Made by a program: the position numbers and the translations under genes. The notes below the pieces were generated by a model. It ran no database searches. It worked only from the letters and a program-made list of their open reading frames with translations, and was not told the DNA's origin. From assembly GCA_037481715.1 (NCBI GenBank), contig JBBFLD010000010.1, positions 1 through 64,000 of the forward strand: a stretch of DNA of 64,000 nt, in the 5' to 3' direction. This stretch comes from Rosettibacter sp037481715 (GTDB lineage: Bacteria > Bacteroidota > Ignavibacteria > Ignavibacteriales > Melioribacteraceae). The stretch's first letter is position 1, and each line of letters starts with the position of its first letter. Shown in pieces: positions 26,105-34,112 of the stretch.

Positions 26105-26742
26105 TATACACCTTTAGTTTCTGGATGCCAAATATATTTATGCATTTGTAGTTGAAATCTTACGTTTAATCTATCTTCTAAAATCCAGTTTACAAGTGTT
26201 ATTGGCTCGAGCTGACCAAACACAACTGAAAATAAAACCGTGCATTTTTTATCCAAATTATATTTAGAGATTATTTCTTTGCTCCATTCATAATCTTCTC
26301 TTGTTCCAATAACAAATTTTATTTCATCATTTGGTTTGAGATAATTAATATTCTCATAAAGATTTTTTTTCATCATATTGCTTGATGGACATTTTAAATC
26401 CATTATAATCATAACTCGTTTATCGACATTTTCAATGGGAAGACTTCCCCCTGTTTCAAGCATAACTTCAAAGCCTTCATCGCAAAGGCGTTTCATCAAT
26501 TCAAGAGATTCTTTTTGAAAAAGTGGTTCGCCTCCAGTAATTTCAACTAAATTACAATTGTATTGCTTAACTTTATCAATAATTTCTTCGATTGTTAAAT
26601 CTGTTCCATCGTAGAAAGCATAAGCTGTATCGCAATAAGAGCATCTCAAATTACAATAAGTTAATCGCACAAAAACACAGGGTAATCCTGCCCTTGAACT
26701 TTCTCCTTGAATCGAATAAAATATTTCATTTACTCTAAGCAT
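26104..26742 (-). CDS. queE: 7-carboxy-7-deazaguanine synthase QueE (radical SAM)
   Basis: A 212-residue radical SAM enzyme that converts carboxytetrahydropterin into 7-carboxy-7-deazaguanine. It opens with EIFYSIQGESSRAGLPCVFV and has the cluster motif CNLRCSYCDTAYAF (CX3CX2C). EITGGEPLFQ is the glycine-rich SAM-binding segment, and the C-terminal LQMHKYIWHPE is characteristic of QueE. Together with queD it covers two consecutive steps; queC and queF are not in the window. Confidence 0.93.
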   Translation of the reverse strand: MLRVNEIFYSIQGESSRAGLPCVFVRLTYCNLRCSYCDTAYAFYDGTDLTIEEIIDKVKQYNCNLVEITGGEPLFQKESLELMKRLCDEGFEVMLETGGSLPIENVDKRVMIIMDLKCPSSNMMKKNLYENINYLKPNDEIKFVIGTREDYEWSKEIISKYNLDKKCTVLFSVVFGQLEPITLVNWILEDRLNVRFQLQMHKYIWHPETKGV

Positions 26743-26816
26743 AAATTCTCTTTTTTATTTGAAAAAATAAGAATAATGGACATGAGATTAAAGTTTTATA
26801 AAAATTTATAAAAAAG

Positions 26817-26848
26817 TTTGATTTCAAACTAAGTTCAAAGTATATTTA
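26817..26848 (+). promoter_or_regulatory. Bacteroidota-type promoter of rpsT
   Basis: TTTG at 26817-26820, 20 bases, then TATATTTA at 26841-26848. This is close to the Bacteroidota consensus TTTG-N19/20-TAnnTTTG (last base A instead of G). It lies 31 bp upstream of the rpsT start codon, a sensible leader length. Confidence 0.55.
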
Positions 26849-26879
26849 CGCACGTTTTTAAATAAATTTAGGAAATTTA

Positions 26880-27143
26880 ATGGCGTATCATAAGTCAGCA
26901 CAGAAAAGAATCAGACAAACAATTAAAAGAACGCTAAGAAATAAAGCAGCATTATCTAAGATTAAAACATTGGTTAAAAAAGTCTATAGTACACAGGATA
27001 AAGAACTTGCAGAAAAATATTTAAGAGAAGCTGTTGCAACACTGGATAAGCAAGCAGCTAAAGGAAGAATTCATAAAAATACAGCTGCAAGAAAAAAATC
27101 TGCCATTACAAAATATGTAAACAGTTTATCTGCAGAAAAATAA
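26880..27143 (+). CDS. rpsT: 30S ribosomal protein S20
   Basis: An 87-residue, strongly basic, helical protein with the S20 pattern: HKSAQKRIRQTIKRTLRNKA at the N terminus and AAKGRIHKNTAARKKSAI near the C terminus. S20 binds 16S rRNA early in 30S assembly. It has AGGA upstream, a Bacteroidota-type promoter and its own terminator, so it is a single-gene transcript. Length is normal. Confidence 0.96.
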   Translation: MAYHKSAQKRIRQTIKRTLRNKAALSKIKTLVKKVYSTQDKELAEKYLREAVATLDKQAAKGRIHKNTAARKKSAITKYVNSLSAEK

Positions 27144-27163
27144 TTACATCATTTTCAAAATCT

Positions 27164-27197
27164 AAGGGTTGCCAAAAAAATTTTAGCAGCCCTTTTT
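27164..27197 (+). terminator. Rho-independent terminator of rpsT
   Basis: AAGGGTTGC (27164-27172) pairs with GCAGCCCTT (27186-27194) with one G-T pair, followed by a run of T to 27197. It lies 20 bp after the rpsT stop and touches the end of the convergent GlmU-like gene. Confidence 0.8.
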
Positions 27198-28704
27198 AAT
27201 TTTGTATCAAATCCTTAATTGCTTCTCTTCCTTCAGTTTCTGGCAAATAAAATCTTACCTTAAATTTATCTCCCGTAAAATCTGATGGCTTTTGAATAAG
27301 TTTTTTAATTAATACAGAATGTTCAATAAAAATATTTTCATCTATTATAGAACCGAATATATAAGTAACTCCTTTTATTGTTACATTATTATTTATTCTT
27401 ACAGGAAATTCATCACTTCCAGTAATTCTAACACCAGATTCAATAGAACAGTTATCCCCAATTGTTACATTTCCTTTGATAACATCTCCCCAGAATATTT
27501 CAACATTATTTCCAATTATAAGTGTTTGATTTGTGAAGCAGGATAAATGTGCATTTTCTCTAATAGTAACATTTCTGCCAAAATTTACATTGCCTGAGAT
27601 GTAAACATTTTTCATCAAGTGAAGATTGTAGTTAAGTTTTGCACCCTTGCCAATGTAAACTCCTTTGCCAATTTTGATGTCAAGAGGTTCGCCAAGTTTG
27701 TCCATTCTTAAAATATCTTCTATTACATTATCATCAATAAAAAAATCATCAGGGTCATCAATTAGAATTATATCTTTTAATTTTTCATAAGCAATCTTTC
27801 TTGCAATAGCATCCATTTCTTTTAGAACAGATTTATTATTAAATCCCATCAAAACATATTGCTGCTTTGGACTTATTGCTGCAACAGAATAATTATGTTT
27901 ATTGAACAATCCAATTAAATCAGTCAAATAAATTTCATTCTGAACATTGTTGCTTTCTAATTGATTTATTAACTCAGCAAGGGGCTTAAATTTAAAAGCA
28001 TAAACACCGCTGTTGAATTCTCTGTTTTCGAGCAATTCTTTTTTTGTGTAAGCAAATTCTTTTCCTCTGTATTTAATTTTATATTTCTTTTTGTCATCCA
28101 AGTTGAGAATATCCTTGTATTCAAGAATTTCAATTACATTTCCTTTTAATTTGAGAACTCTAATTCCCCTTGCATCTTTTTCTTTAACTCTGATTATTCT
28201 TCCATAGTAATTATTTTGAATATCTCCTTCATAAATTCCGGTAAGAACTATCATATCAGAATTTGATTTTTCAAATTCTTCTTTGAAGAACTGAACTGTT
28301 TCTGCATCAATTAATCCCATATCTCCAGGAAAAACATACACTGTTCCATCATATTTTGAAGTATCAATTTTTCTAAGTGCAGTTTGAACTGCATGTCCAG
28401 TTCCATTCTGAACTTCTTGATATGCATAAATTAAAGAATCTTTTTTTCCAACAGTTTTGATTACATCTTCTGCTTTAATTCCAACAACAATTATAATATT
28501 TGATTCCGGCAAGCCTTTTGCACATGCATTGTATACGCGTTCTACGGTTGGAATTTCCCAAATTTTATGAAGCATTTTTGATGTCTGCGATTTAATTCTT
28601 TTGCCATGACCTGCAGCCAGAATAATTACAGTTTCTTTTTTGTTATAATCAAATTTATCCGAGTATTCTTTAATTAATTCTTCTATAGATGAAGTGCTGT
28701 TCAT
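27196..28704 (-). CDS. GlmU-like sugar nucleotidyltransferase with left-handed beta-helix
   Basis: A 502-residue protein resembling GlmU, which makes UDP-GlcNAc for peptidoglycan and lipopolysaccharide. The nucleotidyltransferase domain starts after an 18-residue extension with VIILAAGHGKRIKSQTSKML and contains YAYQEVQNGTGHAVQ and VFPGDMG. From about residue 340 hexapeptide repeats form a left-handed beta-helix (GVYIGKGAKLNYN, GNVTIGDNCSIESGV). The tail is shorter and less conserved than in enteric GlmU, so acetyltransferase activity is uncertain. GAGGA precedes the ATG. Confidence 0.82.
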   Translation of the reverse strand: MNSTSSIEELIKEYSDKFDYNKKETVIILAAGHGKRIKSQTSKMLHKIWEIPTVERVYNACAKGLPESNIIIVVGIKAEDVIKTVGKKDSLIYAYQEVQNGTGHAVQTALRKIDTSKYDGTVYVFPGDMGLIDAETVQFFKEEFEKSNSDMIVLTGIYEGDIQNNYYGRIIRVKEKDARGIRVLKLKGNVIEILEYKDILNLDDKKKYKIKYRGKEFAYTKKELLENREFNSGVYAFKFKPLAELINQLESNNVQNEIYLTDLIGLFNKHNYSVAAISPKQQYVLMGFNNKSVLKEMDAIARKIAYEKLKDIILIDDPDDFFIDDNVIEDILRMDKLGEPLDIKIGKGVYIGKGAKLNYNLHLMKNVYISGNVNFGRNVTIRENAHLSCFTNQTLIIGNNVEIFWGDVIKGNVTIGDNCSIESGVRITGSDEFPVRINNNVTIKGVTYIFGSIIDENIFIEHSVLIKKLIQKPSDFTGDKFKVRFYLPETEGREAIKDLIQN

Positions 28705-28846
28705 TTGTTCCTCTTTTTTAATTTATGTGCTGAAATTTAACAATAATTGATTAATTATTTTTATTGAAGGCAGAGCAAAATAGTTCTTCCATTTTATGAT
28801 AATTTTTATTAATTCTTGCATCAAAAAAAATGGATTTTATGGAAAT

Positions 28847-29305
28847 ATGAAGAAAATATTTTTTCTTGTTTCTGTTCTATTTGTATTAAATAATTCTTTT
28901 GCACAAGATAAAGGTTTTGGATTAGGAATAATGATAGGCGAGCCAACAGGTTTTAGCGCAAAATACTGGTTAAATAATAACAATGCTTTTGATGGTGGAT
29001 TAGCTTATTCTTTTGTAAAAAAACACAATGCCGTTTCTTTGCATGCAGATTATTTATATCATAATTATAATTTGATAAAATCAAATTATAAAATTCCGAT
29101 TTATTATGGATTTGGTGTTAGAATGCGTTTCATTGAAAATGAAGATAATTCACTCGGTGCTCGAGGTGTGATTGGTGCTGTTTGGCTGAGTGATAATTTA
29201 CCTATTGATGTTTTTGTAGAGTTTGTTCCTGTCTTTAATCTTTTCCCAGCTACAGAATTAAATTTAGATTTGGCAATTGGAGCAAGGTATTATTTTAAGA
29301 GATGA
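28847..29305 (+). CDS. Small secreted beta-rich outer-membrane-type protein
   Basis: A 152-residue protein with a signal peptide (about 1-20, ending NNSFAQ) chosen by taking the ATG at 28847; an upstream in-frame ATG at 28796 would place 17 unlikely residues before the signal. The mature part alternates polar and hydrophobic residues and contains GEPTGFSAKYWL and aromatic beta-hairpins (LHADYLYHNYNL), ending in ARYYFKR, as in small outer-membrane beta-barrels. Exact role unknown. It overlaps the downstream kinase by four bases, so the two may be functionally linked. Confidence 0.7.
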   Translation: MKKIFFLVSVLFVLNNSFAQDKGFGLGIMIGEPTGFSAKYWLNNNNAFDGGLAYSFVKKHNAVSLHADYLYHNYNLIKSNYKIPIYYGFGVRMRFIENEDNSLGARGVIGAVWLSDNLPIDVFVEFVPVFNLFPATELNLDLAIGARYYFKR

Positions 29306-30465
29306 TGGAAAACCAGGAAATTAAAACTTACTTTGATACCCCTGAACGCTCAAGTGCAGATGATATAATCAAAGACTATTTGATATTTCATCTTAATCCA
29401 CTTATAAGCCAGATTCTTGAAGGTTTTCCTGAATTAGCTGTTATAATAAATAAGAATCGCCAGATTGTTGCTTTTAATAAAAAAGCTGTTGAGACATTTA
29501 AAATTTCTGATGCAAACAAACTTTTAGGAATGAGAATCGGCGAGGCATTAAATTGCATTCATAGTTATGTGATGCCGGCGGGCTGCGGTACTTCTCAATT
29601 TTGCAGAGAATGCGGAGCAGCAAAAGCAATTAAATTTACAAATGAAAATAAAATTCCATCCGAAGAGGAATGTAAAATTACAGCTATCTTAAATGGAAAA
29701 GAATTTTCTTACGAATTTCTTGTTAATACTCAACCAATAAAATTTAAGGACTCTGAATTTACTTTGTTTGCAGTGAAAGATATTTCAAGTCTCAAACGAA
29801 AAGAAGCACTTGAAAGAATTTTCTTCCATGATATTTTAAATACTGCAAGTGCAATTGACGGCATTGTAAAACTTTTGACTGATGAAGAAGATGATGAAGG
29901 AAAAAAAGAATTAATTAAAGCACTTAACGAAGCAGCTCAGCAGCTTCTTAATGAAATAATTTCTCAAAGAGACTTGAGAAATGCAGAGGATGGAAAATTA
30001 GGAGTTGATATAAAAGAAATTTCTACAATCGATTTTCTTAAAGCAGTGCACGAAGTTTATAAAAATCATGAACTCGCAATAAATAAAAATATTGTTGTTG
30101 AATATCCTGCAGAATGCAATGTTTTTGAAAGTGACAGAACATTGTTGTTAAGGTCTATTGGCAACTTAATTAAAAATGCTCTCGAAGCTTCAAATGAAGG
30201 AGATACAGTAAAAATATTTTCTTACTGCAATCATGAATTTGTTTACTTCAATGTTCATAACAATCAAGTAATACCTGAAAATGTACAGCTGCAATTGTTT
30301 CAGCGTTCATTCAGTACAAAGGGAGCTAAGGGAAGGGGTTTGGGTCTTTACAGCGTCAAATTAATCATAGAACAATACTTGAAAGGAAAAGTTACTTTTG
30401 TTTCAAACGATATGCTTGGAACAATTTTTACAATTCAATTGCCAATTAAATTTAACTCAAAATAA
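29302..30465 (+). CDS. PAS histidine kinase with cysteine cluster
   Basis: A 387-residue soluble kinase. A PAS domain spans about 35-165 and contains four cysteines, C85, C95, C101 and C104 (segment PAGCGTSQFCRECGAAKAI), spaced C-X9-C-X5-C-X2-C, which suggests binding of a metal or iron-sulfur centre. The phosphorylated histidine is H176 in FFHDILNTAS. The ATP-binding domain has LIKNALEAS and STKGAKGRGLGLYSVK. No receiver gene is adjacent. It overlaps the small secreted protein upstream and is 14 bp before an MBL-fold gene. Confidence 0.85.
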   Translation: MMENQEIKTYFDTPERSSADDIIKDYLIFHLNPLISQILEGFPELAVIINKNRQIVAFNKKAVETFKISDANKLLGMRIGEALNCIHSYVMPAGCGTSQFCRECGAAKAIKFTNENKIPSEEECKITAILNGKEFSYEFLVNTQPIKFKDSEFTLFAVKDISSLKRKEALERIFFHDILNTASAIDGIVKLLTDEEDDEGKKELIKALNEAAQQLLNEIISQRDLRNAEDGKLGVDIKEISTIDFLKAVHEVYKNHELAINKNIVVEYPAECNVFESDRTLLLRSIGNLIKNALEASNEGDTVKIFSYCNHEFVYFNVHNNQVIPENVQLQLFQRSFSTKGAKGRGLGLYSVKLIIEQYLKGKVTFVSNDMLGTIFTIQLPIKFNSK

Positions 30466-30479
30466 TTATAGAGGGTAAA

Positions 30480-31214
30480 ATGAATAAAAAAATTTTTTTG
30501 TTAATCTTAATTTTCAGCATTGAAAATTTTATAACTGCACAGAATAATTTTGAAAAAGACACAATAAAAACATCAAAAGGAGATTTAATAATTACTTTCA
30601 TAGGTCACGGCACATTGATGTTTAATTTTAATGGCTCAGTTATTCATGTAGACCCAGTTGAACGATATGCTGATTATTCAAAACTCCCTAAAGCTGATAT
30701 TATTTTAATTACACATCATCATGGCGATCATCTTGATAAAAAAGCAATTGATACAATAAGAAAAAAGGATACAGAGCTGTTTTGCACTGAATTATGTTAT
30801 AAACAATTAAATTTTGGAAATATTATCAGAAATGGCGAAGTAAAATTTATTAAGGGAATTAAAATTGAAGCGGTTCCTGCTTACAATATCGTTAATAAAA
30901 ATAATGATGGAAATCCATTCCATGTAAAAGGAGAATGCAATGGTTATGTAATTACATTTGGTAATAAACGAGTATATGTTGCAGGTGATACTGAAAACAT
31001 TCCTGAAATGAAGGAATTAAAAAATATTGACATTGCATTTCTTCCCATGAATTTGCCTTATACAATGACTCCACAAATGACAGCAGATGCAGTTAGAATG
31101 ATTAATCCCAAAATATTTTATCCATATCATTACGGCAACAGCAATTTGAATGAATTGCTGGAATTACTGAAAGACAAAAAAGATTGTGAGATAAGAATCA
31201 GAAATATGAAATGA
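30480..31214 (+). CDS. Secreted MBL-fold metallo-hydrolase (UlaG-like)
   Basis: A 244-residue metallo-beta-lactamase-fold protein with a signal peptide (about 1-20, ending FITAQ). The metal-binding motif THHHGDHLD is at about 80-88, with further ligands in YVAGDTENIPEM and the C-terminal FYPYHYGNS. FIGHGTLMFNF near the start is typical of the UlaG/YcbL-like branch. It probably acts in the periplasm; the substrate is unknown. GAGGG stands before the ATG. The end is 2 bp from the convergent membrane protein. Confidence 0.84.
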   Translation: MNKKIFLLILIFSIENFITAQNNFEKDTIKTSKGDLIITFIGHGTLMFNFNGSVIHVDPVERYADYSKLPKADIILITHHHGDHLDKKAIDTIRKKDTELFCTELCYKQLNFGNIIRNGEVKFIKGIKIEAVPAYNIVNKNNDGNPFHVKGECNGYVITFGNKRVYVAGDTENIPEMKELKNIDIAFLPMNLPYTMTPQMTADAVRMINPKIFYPYHYGNSNLNELLELLKDKKDCEIRIRNMK

Positions 31215-31216
31215 TT

Positions 31217-31873
31217 TTAGTATTCAATAAATAAAGCTAATAAACCAACAACGAAAAGAACTAATCCTGTAATTAATTTATCATGATGTTCGAGAAAATT
31301 CCATTTTAATTTACTTATTCCTTTCGAAGCTAAATACACAAGAAGTAACATGCCAGCAACAGTTACAATAAAATAAACTGCTGAAACTACGAATATTCCA
31401 GTCCATCCTAATTGGCTGGCTGTTAGATAATAAATTTCAATTTCGAGACATGGAGAAAAAAACATTGCAACTACCAGGGACAGAATTATTGATTTCTTAT
31501 TTTTCTTTCTCTGAATAATCATTTCAATATCAATGTGATGATGCTGATGATGAGATGTTCTTATTTTATTGTGTCTGTATTCTAAATAAAAGTAAATTAA
31601 GCTTAGTGCAATTAAGATTGCAGGTGCTATAATTTTTGTAATGAAAATGTATGACTCGGATAATTTATAGCCTGCAAATCCAATTACAATTCCAATTATA
31701 ATTGTGCTTGAAATATGGGAAATGCTTGTTATGGTTGTAATTGTTAGTAATTCCTTCTCACTCCATTTTTCTGTTCTGCCAATTGCAATTAGCGGCAACC
31801 AGTGACTTGGAATTAAAGCATGTGCAATACTTAATAATAAACTGCCAATAAAAACATGTATGATAGGATGCAT
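31217..31873 (-). CDS. Polytopic membrane protein, HupE/NicO-like, with His-rich loop
   Basis: A 218-residue membrane protein with about six hydrophobic helices. The first helix contains HALIPSHW, reminiscent of the metal-binding histidine motifs of nickel/cobalt exporters, and a cytoplasmic loop holds TSHHQHHHIDIE. A later helix contains FFSPCLEIEIYY. These features suggest transport of a divalent metal, but the family motif is not exact and other polytopic families are possible. It is the neighbour of the receiver/CheW fusion, transcribed in the same direction with a 68-bp gap. Confidence 0.55.
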   Translation of the reverse strand: MHPIIHVFIGSLLLSIAHALIPSHWLPLIAIGRTEKWSEKELLTITTITSISHISSTIIIGIVIGFAGYKLSESYIFITKIIAPAILIALSLIYFYLEYRHNKIRTSHHQHHHIDIEMIIQRKKNKKSIILSLVVAMFFSPCLEIEIYYLTASQLGWTGIFVVSAVYFIVTVAGMLLLVYLASKGISKLKWNFLEHHDKLITGLVLFVVGLLALFIEY

Positions 31874-31941
31874 AAAGAATATTCATAATTGAATACTCAA
31901 TTATAATGAAAATGATTGAATAAATGACAGATCTTTTTGAA

Positions 31942-33888
31942 TTAGTTTTTTCTTTTGTTCTCTGGTTTTAATATTACAGATAAATTTAGCAGAATGAAAA
32001 TTACAGTATCTGTTTTTGCAAGTGCGAGTATATATTCATCTTGATTGTCTTTTCCAAAATCGGGCGGTTCTTCAATTTCAGAAGCTTTAACATCATAGAC
32101 TGCTTCAACTTCGTCTACAATTAAACCTACTCTTACCTGTAATCCATCAATTTTATCTTCCACAATTACAATTCTTGTTTTGGGGTCGTATTCTTTTTCG
32201 GGCATATTAAGTTTTAGTCGTAAATCAACAACAGGTACAATGTTTCCTCTTAAATTAATTACACCTTTTACATATTTGGGAGTATTTGGAACAGGTGTAA
32301 TATTTATCATTCTAATTATTTCAATAATTTTTAGGATTTCTATGCCGTAATGTTCTGTTCCTAAAGAAAACTTTAGATATTTTCCTTCCATATTTAACAG
32401 AGCTTTTGTTTTGCCTTCTGTTAAAGTTGTTTCTTCTTTATTTATAATTTTTCTTGCATTGTTTGCAAGGTCAATTTCACTAATATAACTTCTTGCTTCA
32501 GCTTTATCTTTATCAGAACAAGCAGCATCTGCAAAACGTTTATCTACAAATTTATTTAAGTCGATTATTGCACCAATTCCCATTTTATCATGCATATAAT
32601 GCTGAATGAAATCAAGATCTTTAATTACTGGATAAAGATTATTTGTTTTAATTCCTTTTGGTTCGGTTAAAACATTTTTGAGAATTGGAACTGTAAGCCC
32701 AAGTTCTTTTTTAGGATCTAAAAATTCAACTGCAATTTCTGCTGCAAGGGCAGGTTTTTGAGAAATAAATTTTCCAGAATAAACAAGCATTTCTGTAAAT
32801 TCTTTAACAGCTTCAGGAAAGCGTTCGATGAAATCAGCCTGCATTGCCAAAACGCAGCAAGGATGATTTTCCCATAGTTCACTTGATAAAAATTCCAATT
32901 CAGCAATTCCAGCGGCAATTGCTTTTGTGCCTATTGGTTCTGCAACAAGATATCCGCATGCATCAGGATTACCAGATAAAAATTCAGGCATTTTGATTGG
33001 TGCTACAACTTCAAATTCTACATCAACATTTTTTTGTCCAGTAACTCCAGGATTTAATCCAACATTCTTGAAAAATGCATGTGCAAGCATGTTATGAATT
33101 GACATAGTATGAGGAATATAAAATGATTTTCCTTTGAAGAATTCTATTCCTTTTTCGTCATCACCAGTTTTGTTTCTTACACAAATACTTCCATTTTTAT
33201 GTGCAAATAAAATTAATCTCAAAGGAACACCATAATTGTATAAGTCCATAGCCAGCGGAGCAAGAATAAAGGCAGCATCGGCAGAACCATTTTCAAGTGA
33301 TTTTGCTACAGCGTTCCAACTGGGCAAACATTCTGTTTCCAATTCAAAATGTTTTGGATTTAATTCCCCTTTTTTAATTAAATATTTTAGAACACCAAGT
33401 GTTAAGTGGTCTGTAATCTGAATATGAATAGCTTTTATTAATGCTTTCCCTGTTTTGGTAATTCTTGAATCTAAAGAACGAGTTTTTATTTCTTCCTGAA
33501 CTTTGATGCCAAAGGCTTCATTAATTTTTTCAAGAAGTTCATCTTTATTAAAAGGTTTTGAAATAAAACTGCTTACACCAGCCTCGTTTGCTTTTTCTAC
33601 TTCTTTTTTTTCTCCTCTTCCTGTTGCCATTAAGAAAGGAATATTTTTAGTATTTTCATTACTTCTTACCCATTTAAGAAGCTCAAATCCATCCATTTCA
33701 GGCATATTCCAGTCACTTATGATAAGTTCAACCGAAGGGTCATTCTGCAAAATTTTTATTGCACCATTTCCATTTTCAGCTTCAATAATGTTATTAAAAC
33801 CAAGTGCATTGAGTGTTTTGATTTCCATCTGGCGCATTACACCAGCATCTTCTACAAGGAGAATTTTAATATTTTTTTGAACTTCCAT
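31942..33888 (-). CDS. Receiver / NrtA-like substrate-binding / CheW fusion protein
   Basis: A 648-residue protein with three domains. Residues 7-127 are a CheY-like receiver with acceptor D59 (ISDWNMPEMDG) and K111. Residues 150-455 match the ABC transporter substrate-binding fold of the nitrate, sulfonate and taurine type (NrtA/CmpA/SsuA), with GSADAAFILAPLAMDLYNYG, FYIPHTMSIHNMLAHAFF and WENHPCCVLAMQADFIERFP. Residues 500-645 are a CheW domain (FSLGTEHYGIEILKIIEII, GVINLRGNIVPVVDLR). There is no signal peptide or membrane helix, so the ligand-binding domain should be cytoplasmic. The order is the reverse of CheV (CheW then receiver), with a binding domain inserted. It likely couples a cytosolic ligand to the chemotaxis kinase. 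Confidence 0.85.
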   Translation of the reverse strand: MEVQKNIKILLVEDAGVMRQMEIKTLNALGFNNIIEAENGNGAIKILQNDPSVELIISDWNMPEMDGFELLKWVRSNENTKNIPFLMATGRGEKKEVEKANEAGVSSFISKPFNKDELLEKINEAFGIKVQEEIKTRSLDSRITKTGKALIKAIHIQITDHLTLGVLKYLIKKGELNPKHFELETECLPSWNAVAKSLENGSADAAFILAPLAMDLYNYGVPLRLILFAHKNGSICVRNKTGDDEKGIEFFKGKSFYIPHTMSIHNMLAHAFFKNVGLNPGVTGQKNVDVEFEVVAPIKMPEFLSGNPDACGYLVAEPIGTKAIAAGIAELEFLSSELWENHPCCVLAMQADFIERFPEAVKEFTEMLVYSGKFISQKPALAAEIAVEFLDPKKELGLTVPILKNVLTEPKGIKTNNLYPVIKDLDFIQHYMHDKMGIGAIIDLNKFVDKRFADAACSDKDKAEARSYISEIDLANNARKIINKEETTLTEGKTKALLNMEGKYLKFSLGTEHYGIEILKIIEIIRMINITPVPNTPKYVKGVINLRGNIVPVVDLRLKLNMPEKEYDPKTRIVIVEDKIDGLQVRVGLIVDEVEAVYDVKASEIEEPPDFGKDNQDEYILALAKTDTVIFILLNLSVILKPENKRKN

Positions 33889-34112
33889 GTATTTCCTGAA
33901 TACTATTTAGATTTGTTCAAATTATTATCGAATAAAAAATCAAAAATTTTATTTGTTATAGCGGAATAAAATTTTTATTTCCAAATAAAATTTAAAGTTT
34001 GGGGAAATTTTGGGAACTATGGAATATGTTAAATTTTAAAAACGCTGCCCAATATTTTTTTCATGCCTAATTTATCTTTTCGAATTTGTTAAACTAAAAG
34101 AGGAGTTGATTT
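33889..34112. other. Divergent intergenic region
   Basis: This 224-bp AT-rich gap separates the divergent CheW-fusion and GT4 genes and should hold both promoters. GAGGAG precedes the GT4 start. An imperfect repeat of AATAAAATTTTTATTTCC occurs near 33965-33982. No clear consensus promoter or small RNA was recognised. Confidence 0.4.
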
